Assembly: GCA_043228905.1 (NCBI GenBank)
Contig: JBHGNT010000012.1
Coordinates: 10,478,001 to 10,542,000, forward strand
DNA from: Azolla caroliniana
Lineage: Eukaryota > Polypodiophyta
Reading direction: 5' to 3'
Length of the DNA: 64,000 bases
Shown here: positions 54,002-64,000 of the stretch, in pieces
Layout of the letters: each line of letters starts with the position of its first letter
Position numbering within the stretch: the stretch's first letter is position 1
Position numbers and translations under genes: made by a program
Notes under the pieces: generated by a model
Seen by the model: the letters and a program-made list of their open reading frames with translations, nothing else
What the model was told of the DNA's origin: nothing
The model's database searches: none

Positions 54002-54871
54002 TCAGCAACATTCTTCACATTTGAAATCTACATTGCAATGCCTTATGCTACCCTCAAACAAGAAGTTTGAATGGGATAAGGACCACCGCGGTTGTTGTGA
54101 ATGAACATTATAATGTGAGCCAATATCGGAATAATCATTCCTGGTAACTAGACACGCATTATCATCCAAGTCAATGAGCTCTCCCAAGCTCAACCTACAA
54201 TTGCCTGAGCCATGTAGCTTTCCCAAGGTTTGCAAGAGCCCTTCTCTCCACACAATCCTCTTCACATGGTGGCCCGCTTGGTGGATCTGCCCAGACGAGC
54301 TCGCTTCGTCATCACCATGGTGCTTATAATTGGGACCATCGGTCCGCGTTACAAATACATAGTCCGAATCTGTTTGGGCCCAATCTGGAGAAAGAGGATT
54401 ACCTTCACCAAGCTTAATCTTAGCGGAGAGGTCACTAAGTTTTGTCTCGGCACAGCTCACATGGACTGAATCATCTCCGTTGCGCTTTCTTAGGGCAGAC
54501 ATCGCATTGTCGGGATTATCTTTTGTAAGTTCCACGTTGGGCAAGCTTGTCACCTCGATGAAATGGTCACGGAGCTCGGAGGTATATATCGCCGCATGGT
54601 CATGATGAGAGGGTGAAGTAGTGGCAATCATGGGTTTGGTTTGATTAGGGGAGGAAGTTTGGAGGGAATGGTAATTATGTTGAATATTATTGTGAGGAGG
54701 AGATGAGGTTGTGAAGGTATTGAAGTGATGGTTGTGGGAAGAGGTGTTAGAAAGGTAGTGCTTGAATCTCTTGAGGAAGGGTGGGAGGAGAAGGTGGGAA
54801 GGAAAGCACCCATGCCATTGTTTCTTAACCTTCCCAAACTCTGGGCTAACACTGGGGTTGATGAGAGTCAT
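54002..54871 (-). CDS. Uncharacterised plant protein, single exon, 289 aa
   Basis: One uninterrupted frame from ATG (54869-54871) to a stop at 54002. I do not recognise the family. The N-terminal 45 residues are basic with a hydrophobic patch (LLLPPFLKRFKHYL); residues 45-95 are rich in Ser, Thr, His and Asn and look disordered. The second half looks folded: SELRDHFIEVTSLPNVEL, DYVFVTRTDGPNY, HHVKRIVWREGLLQTLGKLH, LSLGELIDLDDNACLV. It ends with a cysteine-rich DFKCEECC. No membrane segment or signal peptide is clear. The upstream region is purine-rich and then CT/CA-rich, as in plant 5' UTRs. Its length without stops in transposon-free sequence is the main support; extra exons cannot be excluded. 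Confidence 0.6.
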   Translation of the reverse strand: MTLINPSVSPEFGKVKKQWHGCFPSHLLLPPFLKRFKHYLSNTSSHNHHFNTFTTSSPPHNNIQHNYHSLQTSSPNQTKPMIATTSPSHHDHAAIYTSELRDHFIEVTSLPNVELTKDNPDNAMSALRKRNGDDSVHVSCAETKLSDLSAKIKLGEGNPLSPDWAQTDSDYVFVTRTDGPNYKHHGDDEASSSGQIHQAGHHVKRIVWREGLLQTLGKLHGSGNCRLSLGELIDLDDNACLVTRNDYSDIGSHYNVHSQQPRWSLSHSNFLFEGSIRHCNVDFKCEECC

Positions 54872-56548
54872 GGTGGAGGAGGAGAAGAAAAGGAAAGGAG
54901 AGGAAAGGCCAAAACCCTTTACCTTACTTCACACACTCTCTATGGTCAGCATTTACGTATATCTCCCTTGTTAAGTAGCTTTCATTTCCCTCTCCCAAAT
55001 TCCAATCTCTCTCTCTCACACACACACACACACTTTGTGACTCAATACCCCCTTGTTAATTAGCCCCCAAACACAAACAACAAGTCGTCGAGAGCGTTCA
55101 ACTAGCTTAACTAGCTTTCATCATCAATGGTACCCATATCTTGCCATCTAGAAGAACCAAAGGATCCTAAGCACACATGTTAAGGCCCCAGAAACCAAGA
55201 AAGTGGGAAGAAAATAAATAACAAATGAGCTATATCTTATGGGCCACGTTTCTGACATGGTTTTGGACTCCGCGGAGGGAAATCGGCAATTTCGAAAAAT
55301 TGGAGGGAACTTGAATGTTTAGAAGCAAAAAGCAAAACAAAGTTTGTACCCAAAAAAAGTACATGTACCCCTCATATTTACAATTGTCACTACATGAACA
55401 TGTATGTAAAATGCAAAAGACAACGGACCCGAGGTAACATCGAATCAATTGCAAACATATTATATCATACTTGAAAATGAACAAGAAATGAAAAATTAGG
55501 AATGCAATAATGTGATAAGTAGAGATCGAGGAGGTGTTTTGCTCAGCAATAATGGGACCACTCTAATAGCATAAAGTGAATGTGAGGAGATCTTATAGCA
55601 AATCTTCTCAAATACCATGTTCTTCAATGGGGGCAGTGTGTGTACTCGAAGGGAGATCCAAGTTCAATGCTCCTTTTATAGTTCCTTAAAATATCCTTCC
55701 GATTAAAAATTTGCATGGAAGTTGAATTTTTTACCCTAGCATCCAAGCTAAGTCAATAGGCTAAGAGTTGCTCTATCCCACTTACCTAGAGAGTGGGTTT
55801 TCCCCTACAATTTAGTAGCCCTCGAAATGGAGGTGTTTGTAGGAAAGGAAATTCAAGCTAAACTTTTTGGAAATCTCTTCAAATATGAGAAATCAATCCA
55901 AACCTAAGTGTACTAAAAAGCTTAGTGGTATTGAAAAGGTATGAATGACCATGACAATAATCACAACTTGCTAAAAAAGAAAGAGACAAATTTTGTGAGA
56001 ATCAAAAGCTTAATAGTATTGAAAAGGCAAGAGTGACAATGATGGTAATCATAGCTTTTTGAACAAGATTTACCAATGGTAACTTTACTCTATGTTGACT
56101 AGAGATAATTGGAACAACTAACTATGTGAATATTTGGTCGTGACTCATGATGTAGAGATGACACCCAAATTTAGAGGTATATCAACTAATGTTTCCATAT
56201 TTTATATTGAAAGTGTATATCTTCCGTTTCTCTAATTCATTTAATCATAAACTTTCACACGATCCATTCTCTTTCTTTATTCATAGGTTTTGGTAGTTGC
56301 ATAAACCACAAGAGTAATGATCATAATTGAAAAAAAAACATTGTAAGTAATTCATTGGGATTTCGTATTTAAGAGACATATTTATATATAATTCTTATGT
56401 ATACTTGACCTTATAACAACACAAACAACTTCCATGGAAACTGTCTTTCACTTTGAACTAATATTATAGATTTCCTTAGGATTCATATAAGCAATGCAAG
56501 ACTTGTCACTTAATGTCCATTTTTTCTACCATGTTGGATTGTACAACA
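54872..56548. other. Intergenic sequence
   Basis: The first ~200 bp probably hold the promoter and 5' UTR of the minus-strand gene (CT and CA runs at 55005-55035). The rest is AT-rich and shows a loose duplication (AGCTTAGTGGTATTGAAAAGG-like phrases at about 55920 and 56010) but no gene or transposon protein I recognise. Confidence 0.45.
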
Positions 56549-57003
56549 TGTTACATGCATGACCACATAATATCTCGTGGTAAGTTGTACCGTAATATTC
56601 TACACACGAGGATAACTTGTGAGGGTTAACCGAGAGTGTAAAGAAGGGAGGATTACTTTTAATACTAGGGATTGAGACAACGCATTAAGGCCAAGTGTGA
56701 ACTTGCCTAAGGGCCTTAGGTCTGGCTATAAATATGAGGCCTAACTGCCCTCATTTGATATATTATCGACTACGTTGACACTTTGATCTTGTGGTGATGA
56801 ACTCTTTTAGCGAGTGCGCAAACACCAGGTGCGACTTGATTCCACGACTGTGGTATGGGACACCAATCGAAGCTCGAGTTCGTTTCAATCGCATCGCTTG
56901 GGGGTGGCCGGGTGGATCAACACCCTTCTTTCTCTCTCTCCTTTCTTCTCTATCTATCTATTATTTCCTTATCGTATGCTTACATTAGGATTCAACTCTA
57001 ACA
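56549..57003 (+). repeat. Solo LTR of the Gypsy-G family
   Basis: 455 bp from TGTTACATGC to CTCTAACA, matching the 5' LTR of Gypsy-G (18375-18826) in opposite orientation. Flanks CAACA (56544-56548) and AAACA (57004-57008) form a 5-bp target duplication with one mismatch. No internal sequence is attached, so this is the product of LTR-LTR recombination. Confidence 0.9.
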
Positions 57004-57843
57004 AAACACAAGTTATTAAATCTCTTTTCCTTTACAAATTAAGCAAACGCTTTATATGTATATCACGAAATGTGGAAGTGGTAGAATCAATCATGTCTTG
57101 ACCATGTAACTAGTCGCCAAAGTCTTTTGTTGAGAAATACATGTGGATATTATTTTTGTGGCATTTACTTACAAAACATTCAAATTATACTCAAAGTATA
57201 AATGTTATGAGATGCAAAAGTTAAGTAACTTCATTACCTTAATGTGCGCTTAGTTTCAAGGGTTTTAAAACCCTTGATCTCTAAGCACTCTAGCACACGT
57301 GCACTAATATATTCACTTTTAGGAGACATTATTCTATTCATTTGATGTGGATCTTAATGTTTGAACTTTGTTGTATTTTTTTGCTAACTAATGCGAAGTA
57401 GTGTTTTTTTGGTAAAAATAAAAAATAAAAAAGATCAATGGTTTGTTGAACTTTGCAAGGCAAGGCATAACTTACGAGGGAAGTAATATTTCTTTTGCAT
57501 AGCTAGTTAGCAATAAATAAATACAAAACCAAACATGATTGCATGTTTTTAAATATCCCATCAATAAATAATTGTATAATTCTAATGTGAACATGATCCA
57601 AATAAAAGAATATTCTATCAATACTTTTTGTTGTTTACTATTGGCAAAACAAGAGAATGCGCAGTCATTTGCTCTTTGTTTAACTACCACAAGTTGATTG
57701 CTTTCAAATTGGAATGTTACATAATCACCTTTGACATATCACCATATATACCATTAAGATACTACATGCCATTCATTAAGCAAAAATGTTGCTTTTGTTA
57801 TTTAGTAAAATAGATATCCTATATTAAGAAAGGACAATTGGTA
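57004..57843. other. Intergenic sequence
   Basis: AT-rich, no feature recognised. Confidence 0.5.
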
Positions 57844-57851
57844 TTAGCAAT

Positions 57852-58840
57852 TAGGAATCGACAATGGTTCGGTTTAGGCTTAACCGGTTTGGCATTATCC
57901 AAGCCAAACCGGTTAAGCCTAAACCGTCTCAAACCTGAACCGAACCAATCCCTATACCAATTTGGGAACTAGTTTGTGAACTGATTTGAGACAAAAAAGC
58001 TTTAGAGGAAGAAATCCAAAAAACACCACTACCACTTCCTCCTATTCTTCTTCTACTCCTCATAACTCCCACCCCCTCAGCCTTACCACTGATGAGTCCG
58101 AATTCAACTTCCCACCTCCATGACTCCCCCTCCGTAGACTAGTATGATTGGTCGGTGAACATCCATGAATCCACTCGAACCACGAGCCCCGAGGCTATGG
58201 CATACTCTCAGTCTCAATGATCCAATCCTTCTCCAAATTTGACATTGACCCCCCACACCCATCCTCCTCATCTTCCTTTGTAGATTGCTATCGTCCGACC
58301 CTTGAGCACCTCCAATATAGCGAGATCATGACGAGAGGGTCAATGTAACCCTTTCCGGACCTCAATATGTCCATTCTTGAACGCTATTGCCCATCCCTCA
58401 ACCACATTCACGTTGAGTTTCCCATTTCCTAGGTCCTAGGTTCAACTTAGAGAGATTTCGAACTAAAAGTTCACCTATATGTACAGAACAAATGTATATA
58501 ACAACAAGAAAGAGGTTCTTGTGATCGTCCACTATGTAGGCTCTCTCTCCCTCTCTCTCATCACTCAATAGTCATTGCCTATGGCTTCCTGTCAGCCTCT
58601 CTCTCACGTTCTAAGTTCTAAGTTCTAACCATCTAAATTTTAACTTTCTAAACTCTAATTATTAAATCACATAAACAACTTAAACAATTTGAGCCTGTTT
58701 GGCAAGGCTCAAGCGAACCTGAGCTAAGCTCAAATTGTTTAGGTAGGCTCTGCTACGTCGAGTCGAGTCGAGCTGCGAAGCCATTTTAATCCAGTTTAGC
58801 TAAACGGTTTAGGCTTGAGCTGAGCCGTTACTAATCCCTA
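57852..58840. mobile_element. Non-autonomous hAT-like DNA transposon
   Basis: 989 bp between imperfect terminal inverted repeats (TAGGAATCGACAATGG at the left; the right end reads TAGGGATTAGTAACGG on the other strand). Flanks TTAGCAAT (57844-57851) and TTATCAAT (58841-58848) are an 8-bp target duplication with one mismatch, the length typical of hAT. The interior (58020-58440) is C-rich and looks like decayed coding sequence, but I see no transposase domain. Subterminal regions contain many copies of GGTTTAGGCTT and GAGCTGAGC. Confidence 0.75.
57871..57925. repeat. Perfect 23-bp hairpin
   Basis: Bases 57871-57893 and 57903-57925 are exact reverse complements separated by 9 nt. It lies just inside the left end of the hAT-like element. 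Confidence 0.95.
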
Positions 58841-59106
58841 TTATCAATACAAGGTCACTTTGATGCTATTAGAAATATCTACATTATAAATTTACTAGTC
58901 GATAGAGACAGTCGTAAAGTTTGTACCTATATCAAAATTTGATATAATCCAGTTTAGCTAAACGGTTTAGGCTTGAGCTGAGCCATTACTAATCCCTATT
59001 ATCAATACAAGGTCACTTTGATGCTATTAGAAATATCTACATTATAAATTTACTAGTCGATAGAGAAAGTCGTAAAGTTTTTACCTATATCAAAATTTGA
59101 TATAAA
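58791..59106. repeat. 158-bp tandem duplication spanning the right end of the hAT-like element
   Basis: 58791-58948 and 58949-59106 match with about four differences. The unit includes the right terminal repeat, the target duplication and about 100 bp of flank, so it arose after the transposon inserted. Confidence 0.9.
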
Positions 59107-59720
59107 GAAAAATATCATAAATGGTTAGAGACAATAACTAGAAGTGATATGTTATGCACATATAACATAGGTGAGGGTCGTCCACTAATATTTACAAAAC
59201 ATAATGTTAGAAAATGGACTAATGTGATTGGATAGAAGGAATGATAGGTGCATGCATGCACTATCATGATCTTAACAACCAATAAATGGGTAGTCTCTTA
59301 AAAAAACACATCTATTCGAGGGGTTTACAAAGAAGTATATAAATATTAGGCTTAACTACCCTTATAAAACACATTACGTCAAAAGGCCTGGGTTTTTGTC
59401 GCAATGATCGTGTTACCTATTCCAAGGTACTTATCCTAATATCCATCAACATGGGATGTTGGTGGTAGATGGGTTATGTCCTGATCATAGCTTATATATA
59501 CACACACATAAATAAGTAAATAAATATATGTATCTATATTTATAGATGTGTGTGTGTGTGTGTGTGTAAAGGGTTTGTCGAGGAGGGAAAACATGTACTT
59601 AAGAATTTTAATTAAGAAAACATGTACTTAAGAATTCTAATTACAAAAACATTATGTATTTAAACTTCGACCTTGACTCAATCAACTTGGACAAATACTT
59701 TGTGTTTAGGCATTGACTAA
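59107..59720. other. Intergenic sequence
   Basis: AT-rich with a (GT)n run at 59545-59566 and a short duplication (AAAACATGTACTTAAGAATT at about 59588 and 59617). No gene recognised. Confidence 0.5.
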
Positions 59721-59905
59721 CATTTTTTAGCTTGAGATACATAATTTGGATGTTCAAACAATGTTCCTACATGGTAACTTACCCAAACGAATCTACATGC
59801 CATGACCTCTTGGATTTGAGTTAAATTTACAACGGAACTATGTATGTCGACTCCACCAATAGCTCTATGAACTTGAAGAATCTCCTTGATCATAATTTAA
59901 CAAAT
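59721..59905 (+). pseudogene. Heavily decayed Copia reverse transcriptase relic
   Basis: Reads LEIHNLDVQTMFLHGNLPKR and IYMP, then PLGFELN and, after breaks, VCRLHQ and LYELE, matching the LDVKTAFLHGDL-to-SLYGLKQ stretch of Copia reverse transcriptase with stops. No other part of the element is recognisable. Confidence 0.65.
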
Positions 59906-60359
59906 ATAACAACGACATGCTTTATGAAGGTGTTGTAGATTAATATGCCAACAAAATATTTACATTAGACATAACCATACATCTATTCAACTTTTGGTAG
60001 TAGCATTGTCGTTATGTGGGGAGCTCACGAGAGGATATGCATCCAACTCAAGATATATGAACGGTTGAATGGTAGGGCAAAAGTACGACAAGAAGGACAT
60101 GACATAAGATGAGCCTTAAGACAACAAATGATATAACTTAATTAACAAGAGCTTATTCTCAGAACAAGGAAAGGTTAAGTGTTCAAATTCTACAGAGGCA
60201 TTATGTGGACTTCAATTGGTCAAACAAAGGAAATGTGAATGGATGGACATGTTGATTCATATTTTTCTCACACCAAGAGCCCTAAGAAGTTAAGTATATG
60301 AGCATGCAAAAATGAAAAGATGAAGTGCATGGCAAAAAAGGAATGTTATTTTTTTTGGT
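59906..60359. other. Intergenic sequence, possibly further decayed Copia
   Basis: Phrases in 60000-60250 may be remains of the same Copia pol, but frames are too broken to support a domain. Confidence 0.35.
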
Positions 60360-60713
60360 ATGAGGAGCTTGTCGAGGAATACGCTGAATAATCTCCGGCA
60401 ACAACCGAAGGGTAAATCACTTTATACAGTCGAACACAGAAGAAATGGGAATGGAGGTAAGTGCACGAACAATCAAGAGAGAATACACAGGATATTAACG
60501 TGGAAAACCCTGAGAGGGAAAAACCACAGGAGTCCACAGACTCCAAACTATCACTATGTAAAGTAATACAATAGGGAGCACAGAGGCAACGACCTCTTGC
60601 TCACAATCTTCGCCTCACGGTGGTTACAACAGAGACACAATCTCTGTATGTCGCTCTCTCTCTCTCTCTTACGCACTATATAGGAGTTACACGAATAACT
60701 CTATCATCATCGT
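60360..60713 (-). repeat. LTR fragment of the Copia-F family
   Basis: Matches the left half of the LTRs at 24399 and 44344: ACGTGGAAAACCC, ACCACAGGAGTCCACAGACTCC, CTATCACTA and GGCAACGACCTC are shared. It ends where the Copia-E LTR begins. Confidence 0.75.
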
Positions 60714-61116
60714 TGTTGAGAGACAAGCTCAACATCGGCCGGATCGGCTGAAGAAGCCGACGACCGGATCGGTTGGGACCGATCGATTAGGCCGAATGCG
60801 TAAACCAGGAGGCCGTTAGGAAAGATATTCCGTGAGGAATATATTTGGGAGTTAGTGTAGGAGCTCTTAAAGAGCATTGAAGTATGGTCAGTACTTCGAT
60901 CAGTCCTTCGAGGACTTGTATAAAAGTGTTCATGGAACACACATATGCATAGTGTAGTGAATTGAGATCTTTTGTTGAATATAGTTCTTGTATTTTCTCT
61001 CTCTCACTCTCTTTGTCTCTCCCGCGTATACTGCGTAAGCTCAAGCTCTCCATTAAACCTGAGTTTTCTTCCTTCTGTTCGGTCTTCATACTTGCTTCCG
61101 CACGTTACTTTTTACA
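60714..61116 (+). repeat. 5' LTR of Copia-E and primer binding site
   Basis: 403 bp, TGTTGAGAGAC to TTTTTACA, followed by TGGTATCAGAGC (61117-61128). Its U3 start lacks the GTGCGTA units of Copia-A/B and has instead a palindrome TCGGCTGAAGAAGCCGA and repeated CCGGATCGG. Confidence 0.9.
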
Positions 61117-61188
61117 TGGTATCAGAGCGCGAGGATTGAGAACCTCTCTGCAGCCGACACAGCTTGACGAAGAAGAACAAGAAGAACG

Positions 61189-62736
61189 ATGGATAGAGGC
61201 ATGGCGAGCTCGCTTCCAACAGAGAAGCTCGACAAAACCAACTACACGTCTTGGTCTTACAAGATGCACCAGTATCTGCTCGGGCACGGCTACTGGAGTT
61301 ATGTCGAAGGAGCTAATGACGCGGCACCCAAATCGACACACAGAGACTTCTCGTCGTGGGAGCAATCGGCGAGCAGGGTATTATACTGCTTCACGTCGTG
61401 TGTGGGCGAACAACTATTGAGCTATGTTCGGGATGCAAAGACGCTGAAGGGTGCGTGGGAAAATCTGAAGAAGATCTTCGCCGCGAGCACCACAGCCAGG
61501 AAGCTTCAGCTCCGACAGGAGTTGAGCAACCTACGACAATGCGACTTGTCGGTGGCGGACTATACCTCGAAGATCAAGGATATTTGCGACTCCCTCACCT
61601 CCATAGAGGTGAACATCGAGGAGAGCGAGATGGTCCAGATCTATCTCGGAGGTTTGGCGTCGAAGTTCGGAGCGTTCTGGACGGCTGTGTGTACTCGGGA
61701 GAATACGCCGTCCTTTTTCGACTTACAGTCAATGCTCCTGGTAGAGGAGAACCACGCGGATGCATCTACAAGCACGCACACCGATAGCAGAATGTTGTAC
61801 ACGGAGGGAGATAGGCCCCGTGGACGTGGAGGACGAGGCGAGTCGGCGCGCAATGGAGGCGGCCGACGAGATCAAGGAAGAAGGCACCGAAGTGATGCCG
61901 ACAGCAACTCCGGACCCTCCGGAAACAGGGGGAGTCGAAGCGATGAGAATCGGCAAGGGAAGGCCATCGCGGAGTGCTGGTACTGTGGCAAGAAAGGCCA
62001 CAGGGAAAGTGAGTGCTGGAAGAAGCGCGCCGATTCGGAGAGAACCGGTTCCGAAAACGGCTCCGGACATACCGACAAGGGAAATCGGCAGCGATCACCC
62101 TACGCCGAAGACTCCGGGAGAGCCAGAGAAGCGTCTGCCTTCGTGACCAGACACGAAGCAAAGTCAATGAAACGGATCTCCCCGAGATCGGACGAGGTGT
62201 GGTACGTAGACTCCGGCGCGTCAAACCACATGCCGAGCCATAAGGAGTGGTTCTCGTACCTTGAAAATCCGATACAACCTGGAGTAGTCGCAATTGGAGA
62301 CGACACTCCGCATCTGATCGCGAATGTCGGAGAAGTTGCCCTTAGCCATGTCGGGCAGAAAGGGAAACTCATCAACACGTTGCACGTTCCGACAATCACG
62401 AAGAACTTGGTCTCGGTCGGACAGATCGTTGACCAAGGGATGGAGGTTCGGTTTACACACCTCGGGTGCTTCATTGAGGAAGAAGGCCGTGTGATTGCGC
62501 AAGGGCGCAGAGACAGGAGGATGTTCATCCTCGACTCCACTGACGGTGGCACCGCAATGTTCGCGAAGGGAAGAAAATCCGAGTCGGACATCGACTTGTG
62601 GCACAAGCGGATAGGCCACGTCAACTACCAGCGGTTTCAAGATCTGCAATCGAAACAGGTAGTGTTCGGATTGCCCAAATTTAGTGGCCGAAAGGCACAA
62701 ATTTGTGAAGCCTACCAGCTCGGGAAGCAACACTGA
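61189..62736 (+). pseudogene. Copia-E gag-protease-integrase start
   Basis: Begins MDRGMASSLPTEKLDKTNY. UBN2-type gag covers about residues 20-190 (LLSYVRDAKTLKGAWENLKK, LRQELSNLRQCDLSVADY); an Arg/Gly-rich stretch follows; a perfect CCHC knuckle CWYCGKKGHRESEC is at about residue 264; protease VWYVDSGASNHM at about 337; GAG-pre-integrase DLWHKRIGHVNY at about 468. A TGA at 62734 ends the frame where A and B continue into LPFPNE. Everything before is intact, so this could still make a gag-protease protein. Confidence 0.85.
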
Positions 62737-64000
62737 CTTCCTTTCCCCAACGAGCAAAACCGGAGCCGGAATAAGCTCGACCTTATACACTCCGATGTAT
62801 GGGGGCCGGCACAAAACGTTAGTCTTAGCGGGAGCCGATATTTCGTCTCCTTCATTGACGACCACACGCGGCACACGTGGATCTACCTCATTGAGAGGAA
62901 GAGTGAAGTCTTCGACTGTTTCCGGGACCTCAAAGGGTTCATGGAAACGGAAACGGGACGGAAGATCAAGTGCCTGCGGTCGGATGGCTGGAAAGAGTAC
63001 TTTTCTGGTCAATTCAACGGTTATCTACAACAAATGGGAATTCGGCGCGAATTCAGTTGTAGATACACGCCAGAGCAGAACGGCGTGGCCGAGAGGAAGA
63101 ATCGGTCAGTTGTGGAAGCGGCACGGGCAATGTTGGAGGAGAAGAGCTTGCCCAAGTTCTACTGGGCCGAGGCGGTAAGGACCGCGGTATACATCCAGAA
63201 CCGGATCGGAGACAAAGTGTCGGCGCACGAGCTGTATTTCGGAACGAAGCCGAACTTGCGACACTTGAGGGTGTTCGGTAGCATTGCGTATGTGCATGTA
63301 CCGAAGGAGAAAAGGAGGAAGCTGGACGCAAAGGCCGAGAAGTGCATCTTGGTCGGTTACTCGGACGAGCAGAAGGGTTATAAGTGATATAACCCTCGCA
63401 CCAAACAAGCGCGTGTTAGCCGCAACGTTGTGTTTGACGAGTTTGCGTCCTGGTACCAGCCCCCGACTCCGAACCCCGACTCCAATCCGAGCTCTGACGA
63501 TGAGGTCAGCGAGGCCGAGATCCTCTAGATGAGCCTGAAATTGAGACCCGCGAAGAGAGTCCGATTTCACTCTGTTTAAGTAGACCGATTGGACGATTGA
63601 GTCAGTACGACCAGTCCGATGAAGAGCCAGCGAGTAGTGAAGACTCGGCCGTGCATTCCCCGCGCAGGAAGCCGAGGAGCCGGCTTACGCGCAAAGAGAA
63701 AGGGAAGAAGAAGGTGTCGGATTCTGGCACGGATAGGAACGAGTCAGACCGACCCGAGTCCGACTCCGAGGGAACCGGTGACGGGTCTTTAAAGGTGAAG
63801 AACGCGCCGACCGAGAAGGCCTCGACATCGGCTGGTACATGGCACATCATTATGCGTACATGACCCGTGTAGCGGAAGTGCGTGAGCCGGAGAGCTACGT
63901 AGAAGCGGCTAAAGACACGAATTGGCGTGCCGCGATGGAGGAAGAGATGCACGCATTGGCGGAGAACGAGACCTGGGACCTGGTTGACGCACCAAGAGGA
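62737..64000 (+). pseudogene. Copia-E integrase and RT start
   Basis: Integrase core carries the D-D-E residues: LDLIHSDVWGP, IKCLRSDGWKEYF and EQNGVAERKNRS; the usual SDGG is SDGW. The frame stays open to a TGA at 63385 inside GYKxYNP, then VFDEFASWYQPPTP follows and a TAG near 63526. The basic/acidic linker RRKPRSRLTRKEKGKKKVSD follows in a shifted frame, then the RT approach NWRAAMEEEMHAL and ENETWDLVDAP at the window edge. Confidence 0.85.

Larger units (their letters stand above)
60714..64000 (+). mobile_element. Copia-E retrotransposon, 5' part
   Basis: Best preserved of the A/B/E family: 5' LTR, exact tRNA-Met primer binding site, gag, protease, integrase and the approach to reverse transcriptase, then cut by the window edge. 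Only three stops and one or two frameshifts were found in 2.8 kb of coding sequence, so it is younger than A and B. Confidence 0.92.

Noticed and set aside
57004-57843. Short frames at 57472-57813 on both strands
   Set aside because: Less than 75 codons, AT-rich, mutually antisense, no motif.
62221-63012. 263-codon minus-strand frame
   Set aside because: Antisense shadow of Copia-E protease and integrase, whose motifs are clear on the plus strand.

Overview
This window is nuclear DNA from a land plant, very probably a seed plant; I cannot name the species. The evidence is two intron-containing plant genes (the 3' part of a chloroplast ABC1-type kinase gene and a complete steroleosin-type dehydrogenase gene), a probable single-exon gene, and a dense field of nested LTR retrotransposons, LINE pieces and a hAT-like element. 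No rRNA gene, intact tRNA gene, CRISPR array or bacterial-style operon was seen.

Layout. (1) 1-12.6 kb: nine exons of an OSA1/ABC1K8-like gene, entering from the left edge and ending at 12453. Its first visible intron is 8.3 kb long and filled with LINE and Copia debris in both orientations; the last of these pieces ends about 10 bp before the next exon. (2) 12.9-19.7 kb: two direct copies of a 264-bp LTR-like repeat flank a truncated minus-strand Gypsy element and several short-period repeats. (3) 19.7-24.4 kb: Copia-A. (4) 24.4-31.2 kb: truncated minus-strand Copia-F joined to minus-strand Gypsy-B. (5) 31.2-47.5 kb: minus-strand Gypsy-C, broken into four internal pieces by Copia-B (31676-37329), by a complete element D of an unusual Gypsy type (37662-43997) and by a lone Copia LTR (44344-45023). 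(6) 47.5-60 kb: gene-bearing stretch with the dehydrogenase gene (49864-52268), a gene of unknown function on the minus strand (54002-54871), a solo LTR (56549-57003) and a hAT-like element (57852-58840). (7) 60.7 kb to the right edge: 5' part of Copia-E, the best preserved member of the A/B/E family.

The most unusual signals are: a conserved in-frame tail of about 179 codons after RNase H in the Copia-A/B family, lying between two polypurine-tract-like sequences, with its stop codon inside the 3' LTR; element D, whose reverse transcriptase is fused in frame to the distal integrase by a large internal deletion; a host splice acceptor whose pyrimidine tract looks LINE-derived; and loss of the catalytic lysine in an otherwise intact steroleosin-type dehydrogenase. 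All transposon proteins in the window carry stops or frameshifts or are incomplete.
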